Positions 12,860 through 26,223 of a DNA stretch of 64,000 bases are shown in pieces. Under the pieces are notes generated by a model. The model was given only the letters and a program-made list of their open reading frames with translations, made no database searches and was not told the origin of the DNA. The first letter of the stretch is position 1. Each line of letters opens with the position of its first letter. Source of the DNA: Dimorphilus gyrociliatus (taxonomy: Eukaryota > Annelida > Polychaeta > Dinophilidae); the NCBI GenBank assembly GCA_904063045.1, contig CAJFCJ010000023.1:434001-498000 (forward strand), read 5' to 3'. The position numbers and the translations under genes are program-made.

Positions 12860-14440
12860 TATAAATGTATATGATGTGCATGTATATATATATAGATATA
12901 TATAATTTTGCACACATACATTCATTAAGTACAATAAAGAAAATACACAGTATCTACAATATATGCTGTATATTAATCTATTGTACACAAGAATATATTC
13001 TATTTATGAAAACTGGTTTTTGTTTGGAATCACAACGAATGAAGTTGATCACTGACAAACTCTTTGATATTCATTTATATACATATATATTTATATACAT
13101 ATATATATATATCAACGATATATTTTGCTGTTTGGTTATTGAGATCGATTTCATTCTGCTCTATTTTATAATTTGTTTAACTTAATTTATCTTCAATTTT
13201 ATTTCCACCAGCTAAACCTATACATGTTTGCTTTTCCGCTATTTCTTTTTCATAGTTTTATCTCTTTTCACTTGGCTTTTATAAGAGATAAAATTGAGAT
13301 TGGAATCAGTGGAAAGACTTTATTGTTTTCAAAACCGCTTGCTCTCCTTCATTTTTCATTTTCTTTATTTCGCTGCTTGTATCTCTCTCTCTCTTTCTCT
13401 CTTTTTCTCTTGATCTATCTCTTTAGCTATCTGCTTCTGTAATCGTTCCATGATTAAATTAATAATTTAAAAAGAATAGCGCTAGATAAAATAATAATAA
13501 CAGGCGCGCAGCTTGAACGCCAGACGCGCAAAGTTATCTACCTAACGCCGCGACAGTTGCGTCAGCTGATTATCCGGCTTCAGAGTCGAGGCAAAATAGT
13601 TCGTACGATCGGCAAACGTTCTTTTGCAGTCGACAAACGCCGCTTGTTCGTCGGCAAGCGTCCTGATGATTATGCAGAAGATTGGCGAAAGGAAGAGAAG
13701 AGGGCTAGACAAAGGCTATTTGTCGGTCGTAGACGACAGTTATTTGTTGGCAGAAGGAGCGCTGCGGACGACATCCAGTAGAGTGAGTTTTAGCGAAAAT
13801 TTCTATGTCAAATCATCCTTCTTAACAATGGAAAGGGAAGCGGAGTTTGATACGAGTACTAAATCTTTTTAGCAAATTTGTTATTAGTAAAAAGAAGAGC
13901 AATCTGAAAAGTCTTTATATTAAAAGAGGAGGTTACTCTCACTCATAAATACCTTTTATTAAACATTCATCACACTAAATGGAGACTATTATTAGATTGG
14001 CTTTTCAATTGAATAATTTGTCCACAACTAAGAAGGATGGTTTGACGCGCATTACGGCAGCTTTTTATAATGCGCTGTTCCTTTCTTTCAAAAGCGCTTG
14101 GCATGCGCTTCTATAAATTTATTATATATGAATACACAACAGTATATACTGTATATAAATTAAAGTATATACGCAACTCTACAGATATTATTTTCACTCC
14201 TCTATGCTGTTTACGGCCTAGAGATCATATGTAATAGGTACAACTAATCATGTTCCTTTCGTACTAAACAATTTCATTTCGGCAGAAGAAAATCGCCTCT
14301 ACCGCCCAATCCTCAATAGATTCAACAAGCGATTCGATGAATTTCTAGGAAAACGCTTTTCAGAATTTATGGGAAAGAAGAAACGATTTGGTGACTTAAT
14401 GGGCGGTAAAAAACGCTTTTCGGAATTTATGGGTCGTTAA
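11662..14440 (+). CDS. EFLa: EFLamide / TRH-type neuropeptide precursor (exon-skipping isoform, 85 aa)
   Basis: Secreted precursor cut by prohormone convertases and amidated to short peptides. Exons 11662-11764 and 14286-14440 join in phase 1 (GATG|GTTTGA donor, GGCAG acceptor), 258 nt in all. Residues 1-23 form a signal peptide ([20 protein letters not shown], then FAQ). The second exon holds four peptide units separated by KR or KKR sites: [28 protein letters not shown] and a final FSEFM-GR before the stop. Each Gly donates the amide, giving FDEFLamide, FSEFMamide (twice) and FGDLMGamide. The EFL/EFM-amide ending matches the arthropod EFLamide and annelid EFLGamide family, the protostome counterpart of TRH. 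The first and last FSEFM units share almost identical DNA, showing internal duplication. Met replacing Leu in three of the four units is unusual. An alternative exon lies in the intron (13504-13781). Confidence 0.85.
12788..12857. repeat. (AT)n microsatellite
   Basis: About 70 bases of nearly pure TA dinucleotide within the neuropeptide gene intron, with further TA-rich patches up to about 12905. Confidence 0.95.
13504..13781 (+). CDS. alternative cassette exon encoding LFVamide-type neuropeptides (126-aa isoform with exon 11662-11764)
   Basis: After the acceptor ATAACAG (ends 13503) this exon enters in phase 1, exactly the phase left by the signal-peptide exon at 11764, and runs to a TAG at 13779-13781. 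The joined precursor would be 126 aa. It contains classic processing sites: [54 protein letters not shown] and a final SAADDIQ. Predicted products are three LFVamide peptides, one IVRTIamide and acidic spacers. C-terminal FVamide recalls molluscan PRQFVamide/PXFVamide peptides, but orthology is not shown. A strong donor, GTGAGT, follows the stop (13783). Using it makes the exon 279 nt, divisible by three. It is locally GC-rich. Alternative: a separate gene with its own unseen first exon. Confidence 0.65.
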
Positions 14441-14511
14441 TTAACATTGTAAAAATTAACAAGTGTAAAAATAAGTAGAAAGGAAAAATATGAAAAAAAA
14501 ATGTTATGATA

Positions 14512-14517
14512 AATAAA
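14512..14517 (+). terminator. candidate polyadenylation signal, neuropeptide gene
   Basis: AATAAA about 70 bases after the EFLamide stop codon, with a second copy at 14590-14595. Confidence 0.5.
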
Positions 14518-16422
14518 AGAGAAAATTCTGTTTGTCTTAAACGTTTAGTTAAAAACAAAAGCAATTCAAAAAATTTCTTGTCTGCAAAGAATAAAACTTT
14601 TATTTGTGTGCAATAATTGAAAATAATAACATCAACAAAACAAAGAAATGATAAGGAATCATCTATGTAAAATATGTTTTTATCAATTCACTTTACTTAC
14701 TTATAATATTAATTTTTCGTGTCATGACTATTAAAGAAAATTGAATATTTCTTAGGTTCTTAGCTGCTATATATTCTAATATATAGATTTTTTTTTTTCA
14801 TTAACAAACATAATGCAAAACTTAATGGAAAGCAATTTGTTTTTCAACATGCTTTTCCTTCTTTCTTTTAGTGAAAGCATTTAAAAAAAGTCATCTTCTA
14901 GATATTAAATTTTCTTATAAAAATGACTTTCTTTCCGGTTTTTCGTAACTCTATAAGACAATTCGTAATTAATAATAGGATCATGTGGCAAATATCTTTA
15001 AAGTTATATTAATAGCTGGTTATTAAAACGAGAAAAGAAAACAGTAGACCATCTTGTTATGCATTCCTTAGTCTTGTAAGTTTCTTCTTCTTGTTTTTCT
15101 CTTTCCAGCATTCTTTCGTTTATAGGGAACAATGGATATCGCTCCTCTTTCCCTGCTTCGTAATTGTGGCATATTCATGTTTTAACGCTGTTTACATATA
15201 TTTATTGACCAATTTGAATAGCTATAGAGAGGGTGGGCAGTTATTTATCCTATTATGGCAGATTATACATTATCTACTAATGGTAGTAGCTAAGTGACTT
15301 GGAGAGGAGAAAGAGTGGGAGTAGGATAAAGGAGAAAGAACAAAGAACTTTTATAAAAGAAAAAAGAGAACGCGACGGTGAGAAGGAATTAATTAAGCGA
15401 TCCGCTTTTCCGCTATAGTAAATAAAAAAATAGATAAGAATTATCTTGATAATCGTTTGGCGGAAGCTCGTTACTAGTTCATCCCTAGTAAGCAGTTTTT
15501 CTTATGATAAACATCTATGAATCTGTGTTGTATAAAACTTGAGGATGAAAGAAAATAGAATGTAAATATTTACGTAAGCTGTATATCGCTTGCATTAATT
15601 ATGCATTGAACGGCTGTTAATTTGTGGTGTAAGTATCTGTTTAAGGAAAGGTACAGTGATATTCTTGTCATCTTTTGTCGTTCCCACAGACCTCTACATC
15701 CTATTAGCCATCCAACTTGTTTTCAGGAATTGTTATATTATAGTAGTCGTTAACAAGGACCTCCTTTCTAACTTATTACTCCCAATTGCATTAGGACATA
15801 ACCTATTCCCCCTTTTTGTATGTGATATTATATATTGCCTATATATATATATACTGTACATATATATATATACTGTATATATGTGTACAGTATATATATA
15901 TATATGTGTGTATATATATTTATGTGTACGCATAAATCACTTTGTGCTCTTTTACTCTCTCTCTTTCTCTCTCTCTTTCTCTTCTTGATTTATTCAACAA
16001 AACTGTAAAGAGAAAACGTATGGTACTAAACAGTGAATATATGGGAGATGATTACTTCAATAGAAGAAATAGAAATTATATTATTGCTTGAATGTTTAAG
16101 TATTGAAAAATGTATGAAATCAAAACTGATCGTAACGTAAAGTAGCACGAATGTAAGTATCTGATGAATTATTCCATTAAGCATGACGTTGTTATACAAG
16201 CTAATCGTAGCTTTTAAATTATTAAAAAACATCTAAATATTTATATAGAAAGTTCTCAGAAAGTCTGTTTTATAAAATACAATATCAAAATTATTTTAAA
16301 CACTCATCTAATCAAATATATTGAATTTATCTTGTTAACCAACCTATGTTTTTCTCTCTTTTATTTTTATTGCACTTATTATTTGCTAAGTAGTCGGGAA
16401 GAGGTTGGGAGTTAGAGGTAGG

Positions 16423-16426
<4 letters not shown>

Positions 16427-16461
<35 letters not shown>
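16427..16461. repeat. (GA)n microsatellite
   Basis: Seventeen or so uninterrupted GA units. Confidence 0.95.
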
Positions 16462-16464
<3 letters not shown>

Positions 16465-19400
16465 AAGGGATATTACGAAAAGAAAGTAAAAACGAAAGCG
16501 TCACACGTCCAGATTACTGGAAATAAAGAGAAAAAAAAACAACAACAATTAATTAGTGAAACGAAGGCAAAACCGGTAAAAGTTTTCGCTTCTATGACTA
16601 AATCTGGCTATGTTAAACAGCTTTCGTTGCCTATAAAAGAGAGTAATTTTTTTTATAAAAAAAAAAGCTATGGGACGTCTTAATTGAATAAATTAATATT
16701 TTCTGTCGTTTTCCTTCTGATATTTGTTTCTTTAAAAGAGGGAAATGAAAGGGAATTGAAAACTATCCTATATTCCTTTTGGAATCTCTCACCAAGTTAA
16801 AGTTGAACTGGTAATAAAGAATATAAGATGTCTGCCTGAAAGCTACTTGAATAAAGGTATGAGTGGGGGAGGGCAGGTAAAGAGACAGAGTGAGTGAGAG
16901 AGTGTAAGAAAGAAAGAGACAGATGTGTAAATAGCCATATTAAAAACAGTCTTAAGAAGCCAAATATCGGCCTATGTTTAATTAAAGAACAGTCAATTCC
17001 TATAAATGAAATGTAATCATGATGTTGATCATTATCACTTCTGAAAGATCGTGACCGCGTGTGTTGCAGATCACTGATAAAACTGTGTCAAATAGCAAAA
17101 CAATAAGCGCAAATGGATTGTTATCGAGGACAGAAAATTAATTATTAGAAAGAACAAAATTGGACGAACGTCGTGCCTGAAAGGAAACTCGTGAATAGAG
17201 GAATTAACGCCCGCTGTATACAATATAGTTTTTTATATGCATAAAAAGGTATACAAATTGACTTTTTAATAGCCGTAGCAAATGTCCAATGGCTTCGAAA
17301 ACTCAATCAAAATTTAATAGAAGGTTGTCTTGAAGAGGTAAAACTTGTTTACATTTAAGATACATATATAGATATATACAGTATAAATTTATAAACTGTA
17401 TATGTATGTTATCAATTGTATATATTTATATATACTGTTAAATACAGTACAGTATGTGCCTTTCAATGTTCGTTTCATAAAAACTCGATTAAATTAATAA
17501 AAAACTGATAATTATCACGGTATCCCTATCATGTAAACAATTATAATATATATCATCTATATCTAATAATCAAGAAGTAAATTTCTTTCTATAGCGTACC
17601 TTGTCCTTAAAACAAACTTTAGAACAATAAAGGCGAGAAAAAATTGACTAAAACAGCGTCTCTCAAAAGGATAATGTCCTAAGAGAATATATTTTAAAAA
17701 TTCATGATTGGCACTTTGTTCGAAAGCGCGCCGGCAATCAAATAATTCACCTTTTGTCAACAAACTACTAAAAAGCAGCTTTCAGGTCGAATTCAGTGCG
17801 CGATCGTGCAGAATAATTAAAGGAGTGCACAAATTGAAATAGTCAAACTTTTTCTTAAATATAACTTTCATTCTACAAATGGAATAAAGTTATTTATATA
17901 ACGATATGTAAAAGGAAAAAGGTGACTTTTTTTTCTGTTCTTTATCGCTTCATTCATTTGTAAGGAAGAATTAGAATTCTTCTTGTCACAGTCGTGTTGC
18001 GCAGACTATTACGTGGAAAAGAAAGTGAATGAAACAATAAAAGAACGAAAAGAAAAGGAGGGAAAAGAGGATTACAGTTTCTTTAAATAGCTTCTTTTAT
18101 ATTTTAAAACTGTAAGTCTATCCCAAATTATTGGAATTTTGTCTAGACGTAAAAGATACGCGAACCAGATGGCGTTCACAAACAGTCTAGTCAAAAAAAG
18201 ACTATTAATTTCCTTATAATTTTTTTTTTCAATGATAATCTCTCAAAAAAATTGGCTTACGTAATTAGTTTTTCAACCCTTTTAATTTAATTATTCAACA
18301 AATAAATAACTTTTTATTACTGTTGGCTGATTGGCAAAATACTTTGTATACAACTTTATACATTTAGGCTATTCCTCCTACCTTCCTTTTTCTTTTCGTA
18401 TGATATTTCTAATGTATTATTTGTTAAATTTTACCTTTTCATCAAGACGGAATGGACGTTGAAAAAACTCTCTCTTGAGCGCAACTTAATTAGTTTATAT
18501 GTCATAAAAGTGTTAAAAATCCTTCTCCCCACTCCTCTTCAAATTGATGGAGAAAGCGGATAGGGGCATGTAGCACGAGGAATAAAACTACCTAGAACGG
18601 GAGTGAAGGAAATAGACAAAGAGGAAGATGTGAAAGACTATGAGGAAATTAAAAATTGGAGTAAATGAGTTTCTGGTTTACTAATATTAGTTGGTAATAA
18701 TTTGAAATTGATATATACATTTGGCAATAGGTGTAATAATTATCACCTAATACATATATATATATATATGGTATTTATATATATGTATATATATATATAT
18801 ATATATAGATCGATATAATTAGATGTGTAAAGCATATTCGAAAATTATTAATTTATATTAATGACGTCAAAGCTCAAATTTATATGATTTTTATTTATTG
18901 ATTAATCAAATTGTCTATTATTAGTATCGTTGCAGCATCCTTTTACCAGTTCTTTAGAAAAATAACTTTTAATGCTAAATACAGAAGTAAAGCTGACAAT
19001 TTCTTCACTTAACAACTTCATTAAAACAACAGTCAGTTAATCCTAAATAAAACTAACTAGGTGTAATCTTGTAATCTTTAATTATCTTTTATAGGTTTTT
19101 TCTATTTCCATCTTTATCTGTCTCTTTCTTTCCATTTCTATATATACACTACACTGTATATACATATACTATATATATATATACATATATGTATTTATAT
19201 GTTGTATATCTATCTATCTATCTATCTCCGTCCTTTACCCCCTACTCTCTTTCCTCTTTTCTATCAAACTTCCTTCGTGCTTTCAGTGAAGGTTCCTCAA
19301 CAGAAAGCAATCTTTTTGAGAACTTTTAGGTTTAATTACTATGGCAGCTAAATGAGAGGGCGGAAGTTAAATATTTTAAGTTATTTAGATAAGTCCCCTT

Positions 19401-21544
19401 TTAGTGTAATGCTTTTTTGCTTTCGTAATGTAAAAGTTTTTTTTCTTATCTACCAGAAATGAATAGAAATGTATATTATACAAAGTATTCTATAAAGAAT
19501 TCTATTTCTTTTCTCCTTTCAACAAATTGAAACTAAAAAAAGTTGAAAAGTTTATCTATGTTTTAATTGTATTTTTAATACTTAAATAAAGGTTCTTAAT
19601 AGAAAAAAACGTGATGTAATTAACTATACATTGAATAACAATAAATATACGTTTAGTAATTTATGCGATCATGAAGAATATCACGAAAACAAAAATATGT
19701 TTAGCTGTCATAATATAAAAATATATATATATATATTCTATATTCGATATTTTCAATAAAAAAGTAATAACGAATAGCTTTGTTTAGTCTTAACTCTCTT
19801 TAAACTTGTTAAGATAATTAAGTAATTCAATATGACTTCTCCTTTTCTTCAAATGTTCTGTAATAAAAAAGAAAGGAAAAGAATAGTGTATGGATTCTTA
19901 TTAGTTACCTTAGCCATTCAAGCAGACAAAAGAGAGGTGTGTTAACAATGCAAGTGAACTTTCTGAAATGTTTTTGATGAGGAAAGAGAAAGAAACTTTT
20001 AATTTTCACAAATAAAAAGTCTTAAAAAGCCTATAAAAGACTAATTAACTAGGAAACGACTTGCAAATTTATCTTATCTATTAGTAATTTAATTAAAGGT
20101 TTAAAACTGGAGGCGGTAATTGAGAGGTATATATTGTTACTCATTAGTCTTGACTTTTCATAGGACTCCAAATACGTTCTTTGAATATATTGTATTTAAA
20201 ATTAATATATTCTATTATAAGAAACCCACACAGAAATGTAATAGAGATGTTCATTTTATAGTCCTCTTTACTTTAAACGTTCATGAGAACGTTTAATGAC
20301 TCTGTGTAGTGTATTCGTAAATAGAGATATTTCATTTTGTTGGCAATAGATAGCAGCACCTGAAACAAAAGTAACTCCATCTAGTTCGATAGGGAAGAGA
20401 AATATGTTCTTTCGTACTATACTATATAACACATTGAGAATGCGATGTACAAGATACTAACTATGCTTTTCTATTTATTCCATTCTCGTTCGCTAGTATG
20501 AGGCGACATCTTCCTTAACTATCATAATATTACTTCTAAGGATGTGACTTTAACTGCTTTTCAGCCAATTGCTTTCTCGTTAGAAGGTAATAGAAGCGAG
20601 GCGAATCGTTCAAACAATCAATGATTTCTGTGAAGCACTTTTTAATTTGATTATCAATTAGACATTACAGTTTTCGTTAGAGAGGAAGAAGATTAGAGGG
20701 ATATACAAAGTTGGTTTTCTATACTTATTATTGCTTCTATCAAGAAATTTATAAAAGCTGAACGACTGGTAATAGAGAATAAATGGGAGAGAGAGAGAGA
20801 GAGTGAGTGAGACTGAGAGACTGACAGCGAAGCGGTAGTGAAAAAGAAAAAGAGACAGGATCTTTATTTTAAACTTTTATCAAGTAGAAAATATTATTTC
20901 ATACTAATTTTGGGTAAAAGCATTAAACGTATGAATGTTTAATTAGAAAGTCTTTCTTTTTAAGCGCTTGACCACACAAATGTTCTCAAAAGCTTATCCT
21001 ATAATATTTATAGATTTAGGTTTACGCCATGGCATATCGTTTAAGTCGATAGATGATAACTTTTTATTTATTACGAATTCGTTTTAGCCTAGGTAATCCT
21101 TATCATTTTTCTCCAGCTTCCTAACTAACATCCGATAGGCAATGACCCAATAACTGCCTTGATGGTTGAAACTACGACATCAACGTTGACGACACTGACG
21201 ACTGCTACGGTTGGGGCGGCGATGGTTGCGGCGGCGACGACGACAACGATGACGCTGACTGTGAGGGAGATGGTAAAGATGAGAACGACGATAGTAACAA
21301 TATTGAAACAAAATCATTCTCCCTTTCCTTATAATGTTTCCTTCATTCAATCTTAAAATTCCTGGAAAACTAATCAAGGCAAGCCATTTCGAATGTTTCA
21401 CGTTTTTAAACCATTCCCAATCGTTGTTAACCTTTTATGAACGAATATGATTAAGAAAGACAGGGGAAAAAATTTTAATCTCATGCAAATTATAAGTAAT
21501 TATCATCAGAAAGATAAACGACAAGACAAGATAGCACATCTACA

Positions 21545-21690
21545 ACAGGTTAGGCGCGACCCTAATTAGAGACGCCGTTGCATAGGCAATAAATGTCGTA
21601 AAAAGCCCAGAGGAACGCTGCGAAAGCATCTATTTTTAGATGGTGTTTGTCGATTGCAGCTGGCTGTCTCGTTTTTCTCTGCTTCGAGAT
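21545..21690. other. isolated GC-richer island, function unknown
   Basis: A CpG-containing block that stands out from its surroundings. No long open frame or recognisable RNA fold was found by eye. It could be an enhancer, a non-coding exon or the remains of a mobile element. Confidence 0.25.
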
Positions 21691-23242
21691 ATTCTCATAC
21701 AAAAAACATATTTATAACTCTACAAATGGACAATTTTAAGCAGAAAAGCGTGTCCGAAGTGTGCTATCTTCAATTTTTTTCCCTTTAGCGTCTCATTTTA
21801 CTTCAAACTTTCTCGTGCGGCCGTCACTTTGAATAGATATCTTTCCAAAAAGATTTGATAGGGTTAACTTTGATTTTTAAATCCATAAGAAGGAGCTTTT
21901 TTCTATCAACGAAAACAATAAAAGGCCAGTGAGTGGATAGTGATTTTTTCTTAATGAAGATCGTTAGTTTAAAAGTTCTATTTCACTGTAAAGTACATAT
22001 ACTATACTATAATATACTATATATTAATATATATATGGGTGAGTGTATGTTTGTACGTGTGCATGTGTATATTTTCTTTATTTCTCTCTCTCTCTCTTTC
22101 TCATGTCTCTTTTCCTTCCTTTCTTTTTATTTATGCCCCTCTCACTTTCAAGCTCTTTCTCTCTTGATCCAAGCTAAGGCCCTATCCATATCATACCTTG
22201 GAGAAAAGGAAGAAAGTGAATAATGCGAAAGAGGGGAAAGTAAAAACAAAAGACTGCTTGCTAAATTTTTTTTTATATAGAAAATAATACGTGGGTTCTG
22301 GCTTTTCTTTTCACACGTAAAATGTCTTTTTTTTTACACTTTTCAAGTCCACAAACAGGCTATTTTTTGCTTTTAGTCCTCTAAAATTACATTATTTACA
22401 GCTAGTATGATTTCCCAACAGAAGCTAACTGCTCTTTTTTTCGAATATTAAATTTTATCACTTATCTCCTTTAACTATTACTCTTTATAAAAAGAGAAGG
22501 GAAAAGAGTGTAGAGAAGGAAAAAGAAGAGAGTCTTTTACAAGTTCAAATTGTAAAAAATATATCATTGGGGGAATTTTTCATGGTCTGCGCATCTTCGA
22601 CTCAATCAATAAAGTTGAATAATTAAGTAAACCTTTACGTGAAACCTCGTAAAATCCTACTTAGATACGTCTGAAAGTCTAATTATTTTAATTAACTTGT
22701 TTTCAAGGTTTCCCTGAGGCGATTTTCGAAAGTCTGAAGATCGATTGTTCTTTATTGTCTTAAGCCTGAGGGAGCTGTTTTCCGTCATCTAACCTTTAAA
22801 AAAATAGACAATTTAGCATTCCTTAACTAATATCAATTAAAATAAAATAGCCCAAAAGAATCGATCACTAATTCTCTACATTAATTATTGCGGAATCGCT
22901 TATTTATTTATTCATGAGTATTAATAATTATTACGTAATAACGAGATAAACGTCAGAAACGAGTCGAGATTAAAATTAATTAAAAATTAGGATTTAGCTT
23001 TGCGGGCGAAGGTTAGTACTAAAGAAAGGGACGGGAGGGAATAAGAAATGTTCAGAATTAGTTGAAGAGGAGAGGGGAATATATCGTTAAGATGTTTACC
23101 AAGCTTTTGATTTTTTTTATAACTTTATAAGAATAGATACTTTTTATAGAAACATCTAAAGCCCGAAGGTGATGCACGGATTAACCATAAGCATAAAAAA
23201 AAGAAAGGAGGAAGGAGGAATGAAAGAATGAGCGAGTAGAAG

Positions 23243-23270
23243 AGTGAGTGAGTGAGTGAGTGAGTGAGTG
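23243..23270. repeat. (GAGT)n microsatellite
   Basis: Seven tandem GAGT units. Confidence 0.9.
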
Positions 23271-24736
23271 AAGGAGAGAGAGATGGGGGGAAAGGGAAAA
23301 GGGAGAAATACGACGGTTTTACGCTCGTCAACTGGCTAATTGTTAGTGTAAAGCGCTTATTAGACGAAATTGTGCGCTGAAAGTTTTTTCTAGTTTAAGA
23401 AATATTTTCCATTTTCTTTCTTTCTTTTTAAAAAGAAAAGAAAAGAAATAAAAAATGCGATTATTTATTTTTTATATGATTTCTATAAAAACTTAAAAAA
23501 AGGAAAAAAAACCCCAGAAAACAAGGGAAAATTAATTAAATTGATTCTTCTTCTCTCTCTTCAATACAAATTTTGCAGTTTTTGTATTAAAAAAAGGATA
23601 AGAAATTTGATAAAAAAAGTGTCGTGATTGTAGAGGAAAATATACTATGAACGCCATATAGACCATTTCTGCTTCCTTTAATTAGCTTGAGTGATATTAG
23701 CCTCAGTCCTTCTCATTTATGTTTAAGAACTCTTGGGAATTCGCAACGTTACAGGATTGATAGAAGCTTTTACTCTATTCCTCCTACAACCTATCGAAAT
23801 TTGTTGCATTTGACGGTTTATTAACTGATTATTGACTATTCAGGCATAATAACCCATTTGTAATCAGTTTAAATGAATAATAGTAATGGTAAAGAAATAA
23901 TCTCCAAGAACAAAGTGTAATTCACCTTTTTGCATATTAATTATGAGATAGACGGTCTAGTTTTTATGCTATTTCATAACGTTAATACAAGTTTAGAACT
24001 TTCTGCTTCAATTAATAAAATCGCATAATGAATACGAAATTTGTATCGTTTTCATCCTTTTTCAGAGACGACGAGAGAGCAGAAGAGAGGCAGAGAGAGG
24101 AGCGGTAAGTAGGTAATACGGTGCATATAAAATGTTTGGTATGACTCCATTGTAAGTTAGAACGTTAATTATTGATTGTCAAAATGAAACTTTAACAATA
24201 TAGCTAATTAATTATTACTACCTTTCTGTAAATATCTTTGGGCGACCTTTATAAGAGTTGTATGTTTTATCAAAGACTGGAAAGCGGCTACTGTCTATTT
24301 AGAACAATTAGCTGTATAAGAAGCATCTAATTGTAGTAATACAGAATACCATCTTCTTAACTTGATAATACAGTATGTTTACCACATTCAGAATAATACT
24401 AATACAAGTCTACCGGCTCTTGTTCCTTATTGAGGGCTTCATTCGTTGTATATACTTAATATAATTGCGTTTATAAAAGGGAAGATCGACGAAGAGCAGA
24501 ATTCATTCATTACCGAAAGCGTCTGTTCTGGATTTTTCAGTAATTCTGAAATTGCAGAGAAATTTACTCAGGAAACAATCACTTATTGATCACTCTAAAT
24601 GCCTGAGCAATCTACTAGGCCTATTAATATTTCCAGGTTGAGTAATAGTAGGGCTATTGATTATTGGATCCTTTTCCGATACTCTTGTTTTCTGTGTATA
24701 TAAAAAGGACAGTATTTTGTTAGAAGGTAAAAGAGT

Positions 24737-24788
24737 TCATTCATTCATTCATTTATTTATTTATTCATTCATTCATTCATTCATTCAT
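24737..24788. repeat. (ATTC)n/(ATTT)n microsatellite
   Basis: Tetranucleotide tract of ATTC units interrupted by three ATTT units. Confidence 0.9.
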
Positions 24789-26223
24789 GTTACCCTCTTG
24801 TTTTAGTGGTAATTTTAGTCGTAAGCTAATTAAAATGAAAAAATTTGCTCTAATAACAATAATTAATAATGAATTAATAGAAAAAGAATAAAAAATTATC
24901 AGCTAATACTTGATAAATTAATTCTTATTACGATAGTTTTATTATTTACTCACTTTTCCCGCGTTTTTTTCAATTCATTCTTCAAATTTTGCATGTAATG
25001 TTTCAAGCCTATTTTTCAATTTATTATATATAATACATTATAATATGTCAATGCGTAAGTGTGTTTGCATTTGTATGTGTACGTGTATGCGTACATGTGT
25101 AAAATGAGGAGAGAAAAAAAAGAGATTGTCGATAAATGCAATATGGTTGAAAAATTGTTTTTACTTTGTTTTTATTTTTTAACAATATATGATGGATAGA
25201 GATAGATAGATAGATAGATAGAGAGAGAAAGAATAAGTTAGCGGGAGAGACAGAGAAAACCAGACAAAGCCAAATATTTGTTTCACTCCTACTTAGTTGT
25301 CATTCTTTGGACGGATAAATGTCCTTCAAATGCTCTAACTTATGGTAATTCTTCTCTTTTTAGAGAGCTCGTGCAAATAATTACTCTACAAAGACTGTAA
25401 ATTATATACACTAAATAATCAAGCATCCCGACAAAGAATTAAATTACCGATAATAGTTGTTAATTGATCTTATGCCAATAAGATTACGTAAATTAAGTGA
25501 TAAAGTCAAATTGCAGTGATATACTGCACGGTATTCTGTAAAGTTTCTTTCGCCAGTTAGGCAATCAGTCAATCCATAAAGAGGACAAAAAAGGAAATGA
25601 TGGGGAGGTTGATCAATCCAAACTCTCCTGATCTCCTTATGCTTGCCTTAACGCGCTTTCCCCGAGAATTTGTTCTTTAAATTAACTTTTGTCTTAGTTT
25701 TGTGTATAATATAGTCGTTTTTCTTTAGCTTCTCTTTCATATGTTTCGAATTGATTTTAACAATTTAATAATAGAATAAATTAAAGAAATATACGAATAA
25801 ACATATATTACACAGCAAATATATATATATACTGTATATACAGTATATACTATTATTAATATATCGAACTTATTTATATTCTATATTACTATATTATATG
25901 GTGTAGATAGTATATGTGAAAGAATTTATGTGTTTAATTGTTTGAAATGTTAGACGAGAAGCCTCTATATTTATATTATGCTGTTAGGAAAAAGGGAAAG
26001 GAATGATAATAATAATAAAAACAAGTGAGAAAATCGAAGTGATGGAAAAGCGAAAAGAAAAAATAACTTATATTATATAAACAATGCTATATATATATAT
26101 ATATATATAAACGTATATATAGCTTTTTTCTGGCTTATCTCTAGTTTTAACCATGAAATTGATTTAGAGAAAAATGGCTTATAAATTCTTACAAAAGAAT
26201 TTTTTATTTACCAATAGTGATAA

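Larger units (their letters stand above)
14600..26220. other. long gene-poor AT-rich region
   Basis: About 11.6 kb with no supportable gene on either strand. Short frames here are hydrophobic readings of TA- or T-rich DNA, or a (ACG/GCG)-rich triplet patch near 21170-21260. It holds microsatellites, a perfect CRE palindrome TGACGTCA at 18862-18869, and a GC-richer island at about 21545-21690 of unknown nature. Confidence 0.55.

Noticed and set aside
12713-12988. Open frames of Tyr-Ile repeats across TA microsatellites (also near 27000-27290, 27770-27970, 15733-15988)
   Set aside because: They are translations of (TA)n repeats, with no start context, splice sites or family resemblance.
15091-15297. 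Hydrophobic open frame of 68 codons after the neuropeptide gene, preceded by TTTCCAG
   Set aside because: No basic processing sites, no partner exon and no recognised family; T-rich DNA readily gives hydrophobic frames.
21159-21401. Thr/Ala-rich and His/Arg-rich open frames on opposite strands
   Set aside because: Both come from an imperfect ACG/GCG triplet patch; the biased composition explains the frames.
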